From the NCBI GenBank assembly GCA_964058845.1, contig CAXKVR010000031.1:186001-250000 (forward strand): DNA of 64,000 nt, read 5' to 3'. The translations under genes and the position numbers were made by a program. This DNA is from Carex sylvatica (taxonomy: Eukaryota; Streptophyta; Magnoliopsida; Poales; Cyperaceae). The notes under the pieces were generated by a model that was given only the letters and a program-made list of their open reading frames with translations, made no database searches and was not told the origin of the DNA. Below, in pieces: positions 39,760 through 50,674 of the stretch. Each line of letters begins with the position of its first letter. The first letter of the stretch is position 1.

Positions 39760-41673
39760 ATCCACTAACCCTTGTCCACAGATTGTCCACAGCGTTATCC
39801 ACTCTCAGTTTTAACTGTCATTAACTTCTCACGATCTGCACCTTCTAATTATGGGTCTCGTCTCCTATTTAAACTTGCCGCACGACAGCACCTTCCTTTT
39901 TTGAATTTCATTTACGAAACTTCCCATTCCGATCAAATTTGCTCCGTAATTTCCACGCTTTTCTTTCTCTTTCGTCTCGAGGGAACATTCAAGAGTGATC
40001 TGAGAGATGCGAGAACCTTCAGGAGATTTCCTTCCTTTTTTGTTCCTCTTTCTCGACGGAACCTTCAGAAGTGGATTTCGATCGGATAGAAGTTGTCAGG
40101 GTTGAAGAACATGGCGAAATTTAAATCTAGTAAGTTATTTCTTTATTTCTATTGAATTTGTTGTTTGATTTGATGCAGTAACAGATCTAGCATTGTTTTG
40201 AACTTTTATTTGAATTTGTTATTTGATTTGATACAGTAAGGGATCTCATAATTATTTCTTTATTTTTGTTGAATTTCGATATGGAGGAGATATGAGGAGA
40301 TGATCTGAGAGAGAAGACATGGATGAGAGATGATAGAGAGGCGATATGGAGTATTGATCTGTTAATTTTACAGTATTTTTCCGTTAATTTTACTGTATTC
40401 ATCTTGTGAAAATCTGGAGGAAAGAAATGATAGAGAGGCGATATGGAGTATTAATATGTTAATTTTACAGTATTGCCCCGTTAATTTTACAGTATTCATT
40501 TTGTCATTTTATAGTATTCATCTTGTGAAGATCTGAAGGAAAGAGATGATAGAGAGGCGATATGGAGTATTGATCTGTTAATTTTACAGTATTTTTCCTG
40601 TTAATTTTACAATATTCATCTTGTAATTTTACAGTATTTATCTTGTAGAAATCTGGAGGAAAGAGATGATAGAGATGCGATATGGAGTATTGATATGTTA
40701 ATTTTATAGTATTGCCCCGTTAATTTTACAGTATTCATTTTGTCATTTTACAATATTCATTTTGTCATTTTACAGTATTCATCTTGTGGAGATCTGAATG
40801 AAAGAGATGATAGAGAGGCGATATGGAGTATTGATCTGTTAATTTTACAGTATTTTTCCTGTTAATTTTACAATATTCATCTTCTAATTTTACAGTATTC
40901 ATCTTGTGAAAATCTGGAGGAAAGAGATGATAGAGAGGCGATATGGAGTATTGATCTGTTAATTTTACAGTATTCGTCTTGTAATTTTATAGTATTCATA
41001 TTATAATTTTACAGTATTCATCTTATGAAAATCTGAAGAAAAGATATGATAGAGAGGTGATATGGATTATTGATCTTGTAAATTTACAGGATATGACACA
41101 TTAAATTTGTACTGGTAGTTTCAAAGTTTCTGGATGTTTGAAAATTTTAATTACATTTTTTGTAAGATGTGTTATATAAGTTACAGCATTGAGTTAGTAA
41201 TTTTACAGGATTGACGCAAGTCAAATGAAAGTTTTCTTGGATGTTTGAAAATAATAATTACGTTTTTATATTATTTGTTACATACGTTACATCATAGAGT
41301 TAGTAATTTTACAGGATTGACGCAAGTCTAATGACTTGAAATGTTCTATAAGTTTTTGTGGAATATTCTAGAAGTTTTTGTAAAATTATCATTAACTGCA
41401 AATAACTGGCATTAACCGCAAATAACTTTTATTAACTGCTAGTAAGAAAAGTATAATTAGTTTGTCAAGTGGTCCCGCACAAAGTACAGTTAGTTTACCA
41501 AGTTAGCCAAGTTGCAAACCGTTAATGAAAGTTTATGGATGTTTGAAATTTTTGATTACGTTTTTTATAAGATTATTTTTATAAGTTACAACATTGAATT
41601 ATTAAATTTATAGGATTCGCACAGATTAAATAACAGTTTTTTTGTAGACAAATAGTGGACAATTAGACGCTTT
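39760..41673 (-). mobile_element. MULE-type non-autonomous element, copy C (inverted, expanded minisatellite)
   Basis: Same family as 17128-18870 and 20225-21929 but reversed: the plus strand begins with CCACTAACCCTTGTCCACAG and ends ATAGTGGACAATTAGACGCTTT. The internal minisatellite is expanded: ATATGGAGTATTGAT-type phrases recur at about 40351, 40449, 40568, 40688, 40828, 40948 and 41068 (seven units, spacings near 98, 119-120 and 140). The GAGAAAAG end found in A and B is not recognisable, and no 9-bp duplication was found, so the outer border is approximate. Confidence 0.75.
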
Positions 41674-41923
41674 TATGTTTCTTTATTTTACATCTTCACA
41701 ATTACGCACATGTCTATTGGTTAACTGAATTTGAAAAATACACATTCTAATAAAAAAAAAATTGAATACTTTATGTGTCAAACACTTGCCGAAATTTTAA
41801 ATATACCGTGTTTAGGAGCACTATTAGTCCCACAATCGTGAGGTGTTTCGCAGCCCATCCGGCAAGTCGCTTGTTCTATGTAGAAGTAGTTTGAAGGCTG
41901 ACTTTAGTAATCTCTTATTTGAG

Positions 41924-42100
41924 GAATTCGCATCCTCTGAGATATCTCATATTTTGCGTGACTTTTTGGAAAATATGAACCATTCAAATACGTTATGCAC
42001 GAATCTTGAAGCTTAAATAATACTGGGCCCTTGCGCTACCTCCGAATAGGCACCGGACACATCGGTCACGCAAAAGTTGAGATATCTCAGAGGATACGCA
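41924..42100. mobile_element. MITE, same family as the one at 10059
   Basis: Flanked by the 12-base direct repeat CTCTTATTTGAG (41912-41923 and 42101-42112). Ends GAATTCGCATCCTCTGAGAT and the complement of TGCGTATCCTCTGAGATATC. Interior phrases GCACGAATC..TAATACTGGG and CCGAATAGGCACCGGAC are shared with other members (62803, 51794 region). Confidence 0.85.
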
Positions 42101-42112
42101 CTCTTATTTGAG

Positions 42113-43378
42113 AGGGGTAGACCGAGCTAGGTACATCATGTACCTCTCAGCTTCTGTAAAGTTATTAAAAAAAAAAAGATGTTTACATCAGAACTAGTTT
42201 GCTTACAAATTACGTATATATTGTAAAATAGTATCTGAAACGTGTTATATATTGTAATTTTGACATTTGAATCGATTTGGTGTTTCACTAAACAATAACA
42301 AAAATACTTGGAGTATAATTTCATTATTCTGATGGCGCAGGTATATATGTCACTGATCAATCCAAAAAGCTAGATAAAAATCAAACTATTATGGTGTTCT
42401 GATCAGACGATCCTAGCTGTTACCCATGTCTTTGCTCAAAGCCACAAATTTAATTTCAAAGATCACAAACATTTAAAGAATTCTGGAAATTTGTGTTTAA
42501 TTAGCAAGTTTTCAGCTTTTGTTAACCAAAGGCCTAGTTTGTTTACTGTACGGCCATATTAAAATAAAAAAAATTACTCATTACCCAAAAAGAAAAAAAA
42601 AATAGAACTCACGTCATATATGGTCCCAACAGTCCTGTCGTTATTCGGTAGGTCATAATACGTTATGCCACGTGTGATGATTACGTGACGTGTCTGTTTA
42701 TGTGTCTCTCTTCAATTAAAAATGACACGTCACAAAAACTAATATCACGTCACATTACGCAATTTGTGATCAATTTTTTCAAAAATATTTTCTTATTTTA
42801 ATTTATTTTTGCAAATTTTTTTTCTATCAACTAATTTAAAATTTGAATAAACTGGTTAAGCACGAGCTACATGTCATGTGATGTTTGATCAAGTCACATG
42901 CATATAGCCATGACCGCATGCTTTTTTTCACCATTTTAATCACATAATGTTACGTCATATAAAATATTTTTAGTCACATACTGTAACATATATAATCAAA
43001 TCACAACATGTTAATCATGTTACATGCATATAGCCATGACCGCATGTGTGTTTTTCTGCCCCTTAGGACCCAAAATATAATTTCCACCTCTCTTTTTTAT
43101 CATTATAATTTTCACTTATTACCGTGCCGCGCGGATTGTTATTTACTTATTTTCAAGCATAGAAGCCTCATTTTCCCTCTCCAATCTCTTATTTGTTTCT
43201 TAAGCTTGTTTTTCCAGAATATATATGTAAGTTATAAATTAGTATTATGTTTTTTTTAACTTATAAATACAAGTAATTGGGCTTAGTTCCTCCAGTGCAA
43301 TGAGCACCTCCGTCATATATAGAAATCAAACAATAAAAATATGAACTAAATATTTAAGCGTAGCATCAGAAGATTTAG
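42113..43378. other. Intergenic, no gene seen
   Basis: AT-rich. Several CACGTCA/TGACGTG motifs at 42660-42760 and repeated CATGCATATAGCCATGACCG at about 42897 and 43023, evidence of a local duplication of about 125 bp. Confidence 0.4.
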
Positions 43379-43651
43379 AGTTCTAAGAATGACAACAATC
43401 TGGCTCCGCAATCTCAGAAAGAATGTCTCAACAACTACACACAAGCATCTTTTGAACAACTTCCTGAAACTTGTCAATTGCTCTTATTTAGTGACCCGAG
43501 CACATACGCACTAAACAAAGGTCCCAATTTGGAGATCATTAACAAAGTCTTGGCTAACTATTTTACTGACAAAAAGCATTTCGAGGCTGGAGAGCCTTCA
43601 TTTGTGAGGCTGGTTTATCAAGACCTCAACATTCCGAGCTCAACACAATGA
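43379..43651 (+). other. Open frame without start codon, possible gene fragment
   Basis: Ninety codons open from a stop at 43376 to TGA at 43649-43651, preceded by an acceptor-like ..GATTTAG. The conceptual product includes FEQLPETCQLLLFSDPSTYA and LEIINKVLANYFTDKKHFEA, then FVRLVYQDLNIPSSTQ. Composition is unlike the AT-rich surroundings and looks protein-like, but I do not recognise the family. No ATG in frame and no downstream exon was found. It may be an exon fragment carried or stranded beside the retroelement remnant that starts about 100 bp further on. Confidence 0.25.
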
Positions 43652-43754
43652 AATGTGCACAGGATCTCAAGAGCCTTGAAAGTAAGCGATGGAGTCCCTG
43701 ATATATATATAGAGACTGGATAGAGAAAAAAACGAAGCTCACCTTAAAGGCCAT

Positions 43755-44815
43755 GAGCCCTCACACCATCACATAACTCTTACTCAAACATTGATCATAT
43801 CATTCACCAAATCCTCAACCATGCGTTTTTGCACCTTGGGCTCATCCTGTGATCAAATCATAATTCATCGCTTATTGAGTTACACCAACGATCATATTCT
43901 CAATCGTACATTGATCCTCACCTCGACCTCTCACATCTTCCACGCTCTTCACTTATCAACTCCAACCACCGAATTTTTAATAATTTTTCATGCATCCTTA
44001 GAACCCGTCTCATTGACAATCTTCTTGAACATGTTGTCATCCCGACCCTTGATGGATGATAGTTAATCCACTTTAATCTCCATTATTATTTTTCAAAGCA
44101 TTTAACTCGCCTACCGTGAGTTCGCTATCATCTTACGGATTTTTCAACCCCATTCTTGACTATGTTCCACAAGCCATGAACACCAATAATAGCCTTGATT
44201 AACATCGACCATTGATTACGATCGTGACCATAACATCGACCTTCACAGTTGCCGTGACCTCAATCTCGATCACCGCTTCCCGGTTTCTCCTCTTGCAACG
44301 CTTCTCCAAGCTATTTGTGGTTCTTTCTTTTTTCCTTGATTACCATCTGGCAATCCCACTTTGCATGTCATTTTCTTCTTCTCTTTCTTCTTTGCCATGG
44401 TTGAATCATCTCCTTTATCTCACCAGGCTCTTTTTTTTTTTGAAATCTTGTCAGTGGCTGACAAGCGATCTCACCAGGCTCTGATACTGCTTTGTAAGAA
44501 AAAATATATATATATATATTGGTGGAGGGAAGAGAAATAAGTTCAATACAAATTCTGTAATTTTTCTATTCAAACTGTATTTTTTTCTCTCTTACATATT
44601 ACAAATGACAGATCTCTTATTTTATATATCATATATATGGTGACTTGTACAAACCAAAAGACATATATATTTAAACACAACACAAATATCAAGTTCATGA
44701 ATTGTACAACTTTAGAAAACCTAAATATTTAATATATCTAGAAATTACCAACTGCATTGACCCTAATTAACCATTTGACTAATTGATCAATTAATCAAGT
44801 TCAATATTTCCAACA
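43755..44815 (-). mobile_element. Copia-type LTR retrotransposon remnant: 5' LTR, primer-binding site, decayed gag
   Basis: On the minus strand the LTR runs from 44815 (TGTTGGAAATATTGAAC..) to 44493 (..TTTCTTACA), 323 bp with TG..CA ends. Next comes GCAGTATCAGAGCC, close to the initiator-Met-tRNA primer site of plant copia elements. Internal sequence encodes pieces of gag in different frames: GVHGLWNIVKNGVEKS, then FKKIVNETGSKDA, KIIKNSVVGVDK and KVQKRMVEDLVNDMI, with stops between. No pol domain or 3' LTR follows; the element is truncated. Confidence 0.7.
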
Positions 44816-45659
44816 TTGTCCATTTCATTAAATGAATGTGTGAATAGAACAAATTGACTACCACCTCAAAAAAAAGGATGTGTAAATAGAAGTCACATAG
44901 GGTATTATAGGGGAAAAGAAAAATAAAAGAGATGAAATAAAGGAAAGTAATGATGACAAGAGGAAAAAGATCAGAAAATAAGGATATTTTGCACAAGGCA
45001 CGATGTGCTGTCGAATACTCAGGGTAATTAAAACAAATTAAAGCAAATATTAGTTTCAATCAAAAAGAGGAAAAAATTCTTTGCTTAAGTCATGCTCTGT
45101 TTTTTACCTCGGATGAATGTTTATATTTTCTGAATATGAGCTTTCTGCAAAAGGCTATAATTCTTCGTGTTTTTTTGTGAATGCCTCTGCTTCATTATTC
45201 ACGAGAGATGCTTGAAAGAATTTTATTACGGTGAAGAAATGAATAGAGAGTTTCTATGCCGCGTTTTCCCTCAAGGGAATGGACAGCTACAGTATATATA
45301 TTTGGACAAAAATAGTGGTACCAAAGTGATCCATATAATTAGAACGGCTCCTTATCATATATATACATGCAGTATCAGGTTAATCCATATGTATTGTTGT
45401 TTTTGTTTTCCATTCATGGTTCCATTGTTTGAGATATGACAAAAATCTTCCATTCTAATTTCCAGAAAGTTCTATGTCCGGCTTTGATCGACAATAGTGT
45501 ATCAAACAAGCCATAGTGTTCTTTCTCTTCATATAATTTCTTTCCATACATTGTTGAAAAGACGTTTAATCTCGAATCAATGGAATAGATCCAAACACAA
45601 TAACATCGTTCAAAAACTGCACCATTGGACCCGCTAGCCCAGTGGACTCCGACTCTTTA
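44816..45659. other. Intergenic, no gene seen
   Basis: Short unsupported reading frames only (44787-45059 minus, 45167-45439 plus). Confidence 0.4.
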
Positions 45660-45939
45660 GAATGCGTATCCCCTACATTAACTCAAAAGAAAATCTTTTG
45701 ACTTAATGAATCTCAACCGTCTTATTTTAAACGAAACTTATAACATAAGAGTTTGTGTCCCCTCATGTTCCTGAGGTACAATTTAGAAAAATAAACGGTT
45801 CAGATTAATTCCATCTATATCCAACTCAATCCGGTCTCTATTATGACTGTAGGGGGTCTGCTTTGAGATTTGTGCCAAGTTAAAAGAACGGTCTGGATTT
45901 TCTGCTTGCACTTCAGGTACCTAGGGTGATACGGATTCA
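45660..45939. mobile_element. MITE-like element with GCGTATCC / GGATACG ends
   Basis: Left GAATGCGTATCCCCTACATT; right CCTAGGGTGATACGGATTCAT, the approximate complement. The same end vocabulary is used by 10059, 41924, 58441 and 62803. A further right-end-like AGAGGATACGAATTCG at 46071 suggests another degenerate member directly adjacent. Confidence 0.45.
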
Positions 45940-46140
45940 TAACATAGGGGGTCTTTCAATATTAGTGCAGATCTAGTCCGCACGAATCTTAAAATATATC
46001 GAACGGTTGAGATTTATTTACTCAAAAGATTTCATTTTTTCTGTTGTGATTCCATTTTTCCTCTTAATACAGAGGATACGAATTCGACTCTCTATGCATG
46101 TGTATGTCTACTAATTACAAATTAGGCCTAGCAGGATCTT

Positions 46141-46606
46141 TTTTTTTTAAACAACGAGAGTCACGCTCTCATTTATATTAACCTCAATTTGTTACAATGG
46201 TGGGGTTCTCGAGATGAGAGAACCCGAAGTAAAAGATTGAAACAAAAAAAAAAACAGAAAATAAGACACGAAAAAAGTAAAACAAATAGAAAGGTTTAGA
46301 AAAGAAAAAGATTTAAAAAAAAATGGTAAGTTAATCAGTGTCTAAAATATCAATTGACTTTTTGTTGCCTAATTCTCCATTGCGCTAACACCTCCTGTAC
46401 CAATTCTTCAAGGGTATGTTTGGTTGCACCAAGAATAGGCTATTTTTGAGAACAAGCTATTAGGTGTTTAGATGTATTAGAATAGCAAGAATAGAGAACA
46501 AAACTTTTAGAACAAGCTATTCTCACAAAATGTTGGAATAAGCTATTCTTGCTATTCTCAAATTGCAATCAAACATACCCAATAGGCTTGAGTTTCTCCT
46601 TGAATA
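46141..46606 (-). mobile_element. 3' fragment of a LINE with 15-bp target duplication
   Basis: GCCTAGCAGGATCTT is repeated at 46126-46140 and 46607-46621. Between them the plus strand starts with a T-run (poly-A tail on the minus strand). On the minus strand a short coding tail EELVQEVLAQWRIRQQKVN then a stop, near 46410-46350, fits the C-terminal end of a plant LINE ORF2, followed by a T/A-rich 3' UTR and GAGAGCGTGACTCTCGTTG before the tail. It is heavily 5'-truncated, and a MITE sits inside. Confidence 0.8.
46412..46580. mobile_element. MITE with GGGTATGTTTGGTTGCA ends, inside the LINE fragment
   Basis: 169 bp. Left GGGTATGTTTGGTTGCACCA; right TTGCAATCAAACATACCC, inverted. The interior is made of GAATAG / CTATTC words. 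Related to 53173-53526 and to sequence near 52005-52340. Confidence 0.8.
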
Positions 46607-47491
46607 GCCTAGCAGGATCTTCTTTTTCACTTACACTTTGTAAAGCAAGACAAAAAGGTACGTAGAATATATAATTGATGAAGTACTTATGCTCGAGGAA
46701 TCCGGGAATGAGAAGGTATATTTCAACAGAACTCGTCTCGTATATATTATTTTTTCGGCCTAGAACACAGTAATTCATTAGGTGCACCAGTGACCAATCC
46801 GTCACCTCAACACAACTCTTTTTTTTTTTCTGCCTTCTGAGGTTGATGCAATTCATTTTACTTTATGTGTGTGTATTGGGTACTGACACAGTCAAATGTT
46901 GATGAGTTTTCATTGTTTTCTCTCTTTTTTTCCCTTTTAAGTTTTAAACAAATGTTCAGTTGAAATTTGAATATTGAGAAATTGTTGCTCTCTAGCTATG
47001 AAGTCTACACCTTCTGAGTGATTTTATTGTCCATGTCTTTTCTGTTCTGTTATTTGAGTATCCGATAATTTCTTCTTCTTTTTCTTGCGAACTTTAACGA
47101 CACTACAATTCTTTACCAATGTAAATAAATTTCAAAAGCGAATTCCTGCTAAAGTTCCCCATCAAACTCAACAATTATATAAGTTTTACATTAGAAACAA
47201 CAAAAGATAAATAAAATCTTTACATCGCAAATTAAAGGTTTACAAGTTTGTTTTATAAATGAGTTTCGCTCAAGGACTTCGCATCAATCAATTACCACCT
47301 AAATTTTCCAGATTTTACACCACCAAAAATATATAAGAGAAACCCACCGCACAACCAATCAAATCAAATATATTCTTGCAAGAAAAATAAATTGATCACC
47401 ATTAACACCACAAAATTATATCAATCAGCAGACATCATGAAAAGCACAAAAAAAATAGTGCAATAGTGTGTATTTGGAGATAAAAATAAAC

Positions 47492-49069
47492 TTAGCTTGT
47501 AGTGGGAATGCAAAACAAGCAACTCTTGAAGAAAGATGACGAGTTGCTCAGCCTCTTCATCTTATTTGGCGATGTGCTCATGGTACTCTCTGACAGTTCA
47601 CCTGAGACACCACCTTTTCCCAGAAGCAATTCTTTCTCCACAGCTGACACATTTGATGGTTTTTCATCGTGTGTAGCATTCTCGGCTGACTCAGTTTTCA
47701 AATCTATTGTTTCATCAGTTTTGGACACCAATGGGCTCTTTCCACCATCTTTTGTTGTTTCATTTACCTCCGCGATATCAACGAATGGGCTTTTTTCCTT
47801 TTCTTCAGCTTCTTCTTTTAGGTTAAGTGGTGTAGAGGACCCCACCTCAGTTGCCATGGTGCTCACTTCTAGGTTTACCTCTTTGGTGGATTCAACCACT
47901 TGGTACTTGTCAATTGGTTGCTCTGTCTCGGGTAGTTCAACAGCGGTTGAGGTGCCTTCTGCAGCTGATTCAATTCATTTGTTTGGTTAAATTGCAGTAG
48001 TTAGTAGAAATTGAGCTTATTTTATCTTAAACTTTTATGTTGGCAATTTCAATTAAGCTGAGACATGAAATTGAACTTTGTACTTTAATATGCCTGAAAA
48101 GAATTTATGTTAATATTAAGTTTAAAATAAAAATCATCCGAGAGAATTCCCAAATTGATTTCAACAAAAAGAATATGTTAATTACATACTACTATGACAT
48201 ATAAAATGGATGTGAAATTGTAATAATATAAGACTGATCATCTTGTAACATAATAATTTTTGTTAATTAATAATTAGAAAAAAAAGTCCAATTCATACAA
48301 AAAATTTCTATAAGATATGTTGTTTCTTTTTCTTCTTTGGATTGGAAATTATTGCTCAAGTAATTACATAAACAAAATTCAAAATCTAAGAAGAAAATAA
48401 CCTTTTTCTCCAGCAAAAAGTGCCTCATTTTCTGCTGATGCTGTTACATCTGCACTTGTAAATAATAAGGAATTAATGGATCAGGATGAGAATGATCCGT
48501 TGTTTTACTATATAACATGTATCGTTACACATTTCCAAAAGTACCATTTCTGCATATATTACCATTTGGTACAAGAAATATGAAGCAAATTCATATTGTA
48601 CAGGGTTCCTGTGGTACCAACACAGTCTGAGATGAGCATACCTTAGCCCTCAACAAATTACAAGAGCTCAAATTATAGTAGTTTAAGAAATTACAAAAGA
48701 TTTCCAAAGTACCTTGAAGCTTGGTCCTCGCCGGTGAATGACCATTTTTTTCATCTATTGAGCGATCTGTTGATGCAAACATAACAATTATATATAACTT
48801 AATAAATAAGTAAATAAACTTCTCTAAATTGTTGCAGTTTACTCGGAATCTCGCTTATACATTTTGGTCTAATGATTGACTTGATCCTTGTTTTAATCAG
48901 ATTTATTATAGCTTTCAGCTTTTCAATTTGGTGTAACATGACATTTGAGTTTCTATAATATTTAGTCAAGTTTGAAAGTTGGACAATTTTTAGAATGAAA
49001 AAGAAGAATACAAATCCTTGGACAAATTTAAAATGCTCAGAGACCTTGTTTTCCATGCTGGTTCCCCAT
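47492..49069 (-). CDS. Small unrecognised protein, four coding exons
   Basis: Coding exons 49045-49069, 48713-48766, 48402-48449 and 47492-47964 join through three phase-1 GT-AG introns to 199 residues; a non-coding leader exon probably ends at 49249 (gtaagc donor) and joins at 49086. The protein starts MGNQHGK, is hydrophilic and rich in Glu, Ser, Thr and Lys (LKEEAEEKEKSPFVDIAEVN), predicted disordered, and ends in a compact tail MKRLSNSSSFFKSCLFCIPT followed by TS. The terminal Phe/Cys patch after a basic stretch, and Gly at position 2, might allow lipid attachment, but position 6 is Gly rather than Ser/Thr, so myristoylation is doubtful. No family recognised. The coherent phases argue that it is a real gene. 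Confidence 0.68.
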
Positions 49070-49256
49070 TTCAATAGTCGAGTTCTCTGCAACAAAACAT
49101 CAATGTTACACCTTTTGTCTAATTCAATTTGTATCAGAATTTACATGAAATAAAAAAAACATACGAGAGCCATATAAGACATCGATAATGGGATTAAAAC
49201 ATGCATGTTATTTGAGTTGAGAAAGATGAAGGTGGGGGAAATGCTTACCTACTTGA

Positions 49257-49402
49257 GCACCTGATCTCTTTGATCACTTTGTGTGAGAGAAATAGCAATA
49301 ATATAACACCACAAAGAAGCTCAAAGCACCTGATTGATATCTCTTTGATCGCTGTGTAAGAGAATATAACAACAAGGTAACACCCCCAAAGAACCTCTAT
49401 AA
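49257..49402. repeat. Tandem duplication of ~70 bp in the 5' region of the small gene
   Basis: GCACCTGAT..CTCTTTGATC(A/G)CT.TGTG(T/A)(G/A)AGAGAA..ATATAAC occurs at 49257-49325 and again, diverged, at 49326-49402. The minus-strand TTTATAG at about 49398-49404 in the second unit may be the TATA region of the gene. Confidence 0.6.
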
Positions 49403-49650
49403 AGCAATCCTTGGTGAAATCATTGACTTAGGCTTTTTCAAACGCTACATGGGCTCAACAAAAATGTTGTTTTCATGCCAGTTGTTCCAACCAACAATAA
49501 TAAATTATCCTAAATAAAATCAAATAAAATCAATAAAAGAAAAATACTTCCCCTCTGAATTTGGGGCTGTCACTCTTATGTGTACACCTCACCTGAAAAA
49601 CTTCAGATCTTCTGTTGTACTATAGGTGTGTCCTTTTAGAAGTAGGGGAA

Positions 49651-49724
49651 TGTTTTTGGCTATGCCAAATGGCAATCATAGTCACAATGTTTTTGGCTAT
49701 GCCAAATGGCAATCATAGTCACAA
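49651..49724. repeat. Perfect 37-bp tandem duplication
   Basis: TGTTTTTGGCTATGCCAAAT followed by GGCAATCATAGTCACAA occurs twice in a row (49651-49687 and 49688-49724), with no mismatch seen. Perfect identity implies a recent event. It abuts the left end of the foldback element at 49723. Confidence 0.9.
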
Positions 49725-50674
49725 GGCGAATTAAATTCGAATAATTCGTTTATTTGGTGATGTCAAACTGAACGTCGAATTATTCAGTTGACCGAACTTT
49801 GACCGAATTAAACCCGAATAATTCGTGAATTTTACGAATTATTCCCGAATTTTACGAATTATTCGTGAATTTTTTCCGAATTTTTTTCAGAACAATTTTT
49901 TTTGCTCTCTTGCAGAACTGAGATTTTTGGTCCGAATAATTTCAAATTATTTTCAAATTATACCCGAATTATTTCTGAATCACGAATTTTTAAACTCGCC
50001 AAATTAAACTCCAATAATTTATTTGTTACTATGATCGCAATAGCATACTTTTACTGACAAAATTTATGGATCATTAATTTTGGTTTGGTACTTATTTTTT
50101 ATACTTTATTGTACGGGAAACTTTCTGAAGCGTATAATTAATGTGCTTTTGATATTGCGTGTTGATATTCTAATGGTGTTAATATTTATTCCATTTTTTT
50201 TAGAGCGTACAAACTTTTAAAAAATTCGGCTTTGATATATTATATGTATTGTAAAAACCAATTAAAACAACAAACTATTTTCCAATTATATTTATATTAT
50301 TTTCGAATCACAAATTTTACCTTGTTTAATTATTTCTGAATAATGAACCTAGTGGTCCATAATGACAAATGAATTATTCGGGTTCGGTTCGGCGAGATCA
50401 AAAATTTGTGATTCGGGAATAATTCGGGTATAATTCGGGAATAATTCAGAATTATTCGGACCAGAGATCTCAGTTCTGCAAAAGAGCAAAAAAAACCAAT
50501 AAAAAAAAGTTATTTGAAAAATTCAGCAAAAATTCGTGAATAATTCGGAAAATTCAGAAAAAAATCGTAAAATTCACGAATTATTCGGGTTTAATTCGGT
50601 CAAAGTTTGGTCAACCGAATAATTTGACATTCAGTTCGGCATCACAAAAAAAAATTATTCGAATTTAATTTGCG
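49723..50674. mobile_element. Foldback element rich in GAATTATTCG
   Basis: The left arm (49723-49945) and right arm (about 50440-50674) are inverted copies: GCGAATTAAATTCGAATAAT at one end and ATTATTCGAATTTAATTTGC at the other; ACTTTGACCGAATTAAACCC mirrored by GGTTTAATTCGGTCAAAGTT; GAACTGAGATTTTTGGTCCG mirrored near 50458. The single-stranded middle is AT-rich. 952 bp, non-coding. Confidence 0.8.

Noticed and set aside
47502..47990. Plus-strand frame of 162 codons
   Set aside because: Antisense of the small gene's last exon. The minus strand has coherent splice phases across four exons; the plus strand has none and is Ser/Phe-rich as expected for the complement of Glu/Lys codons.
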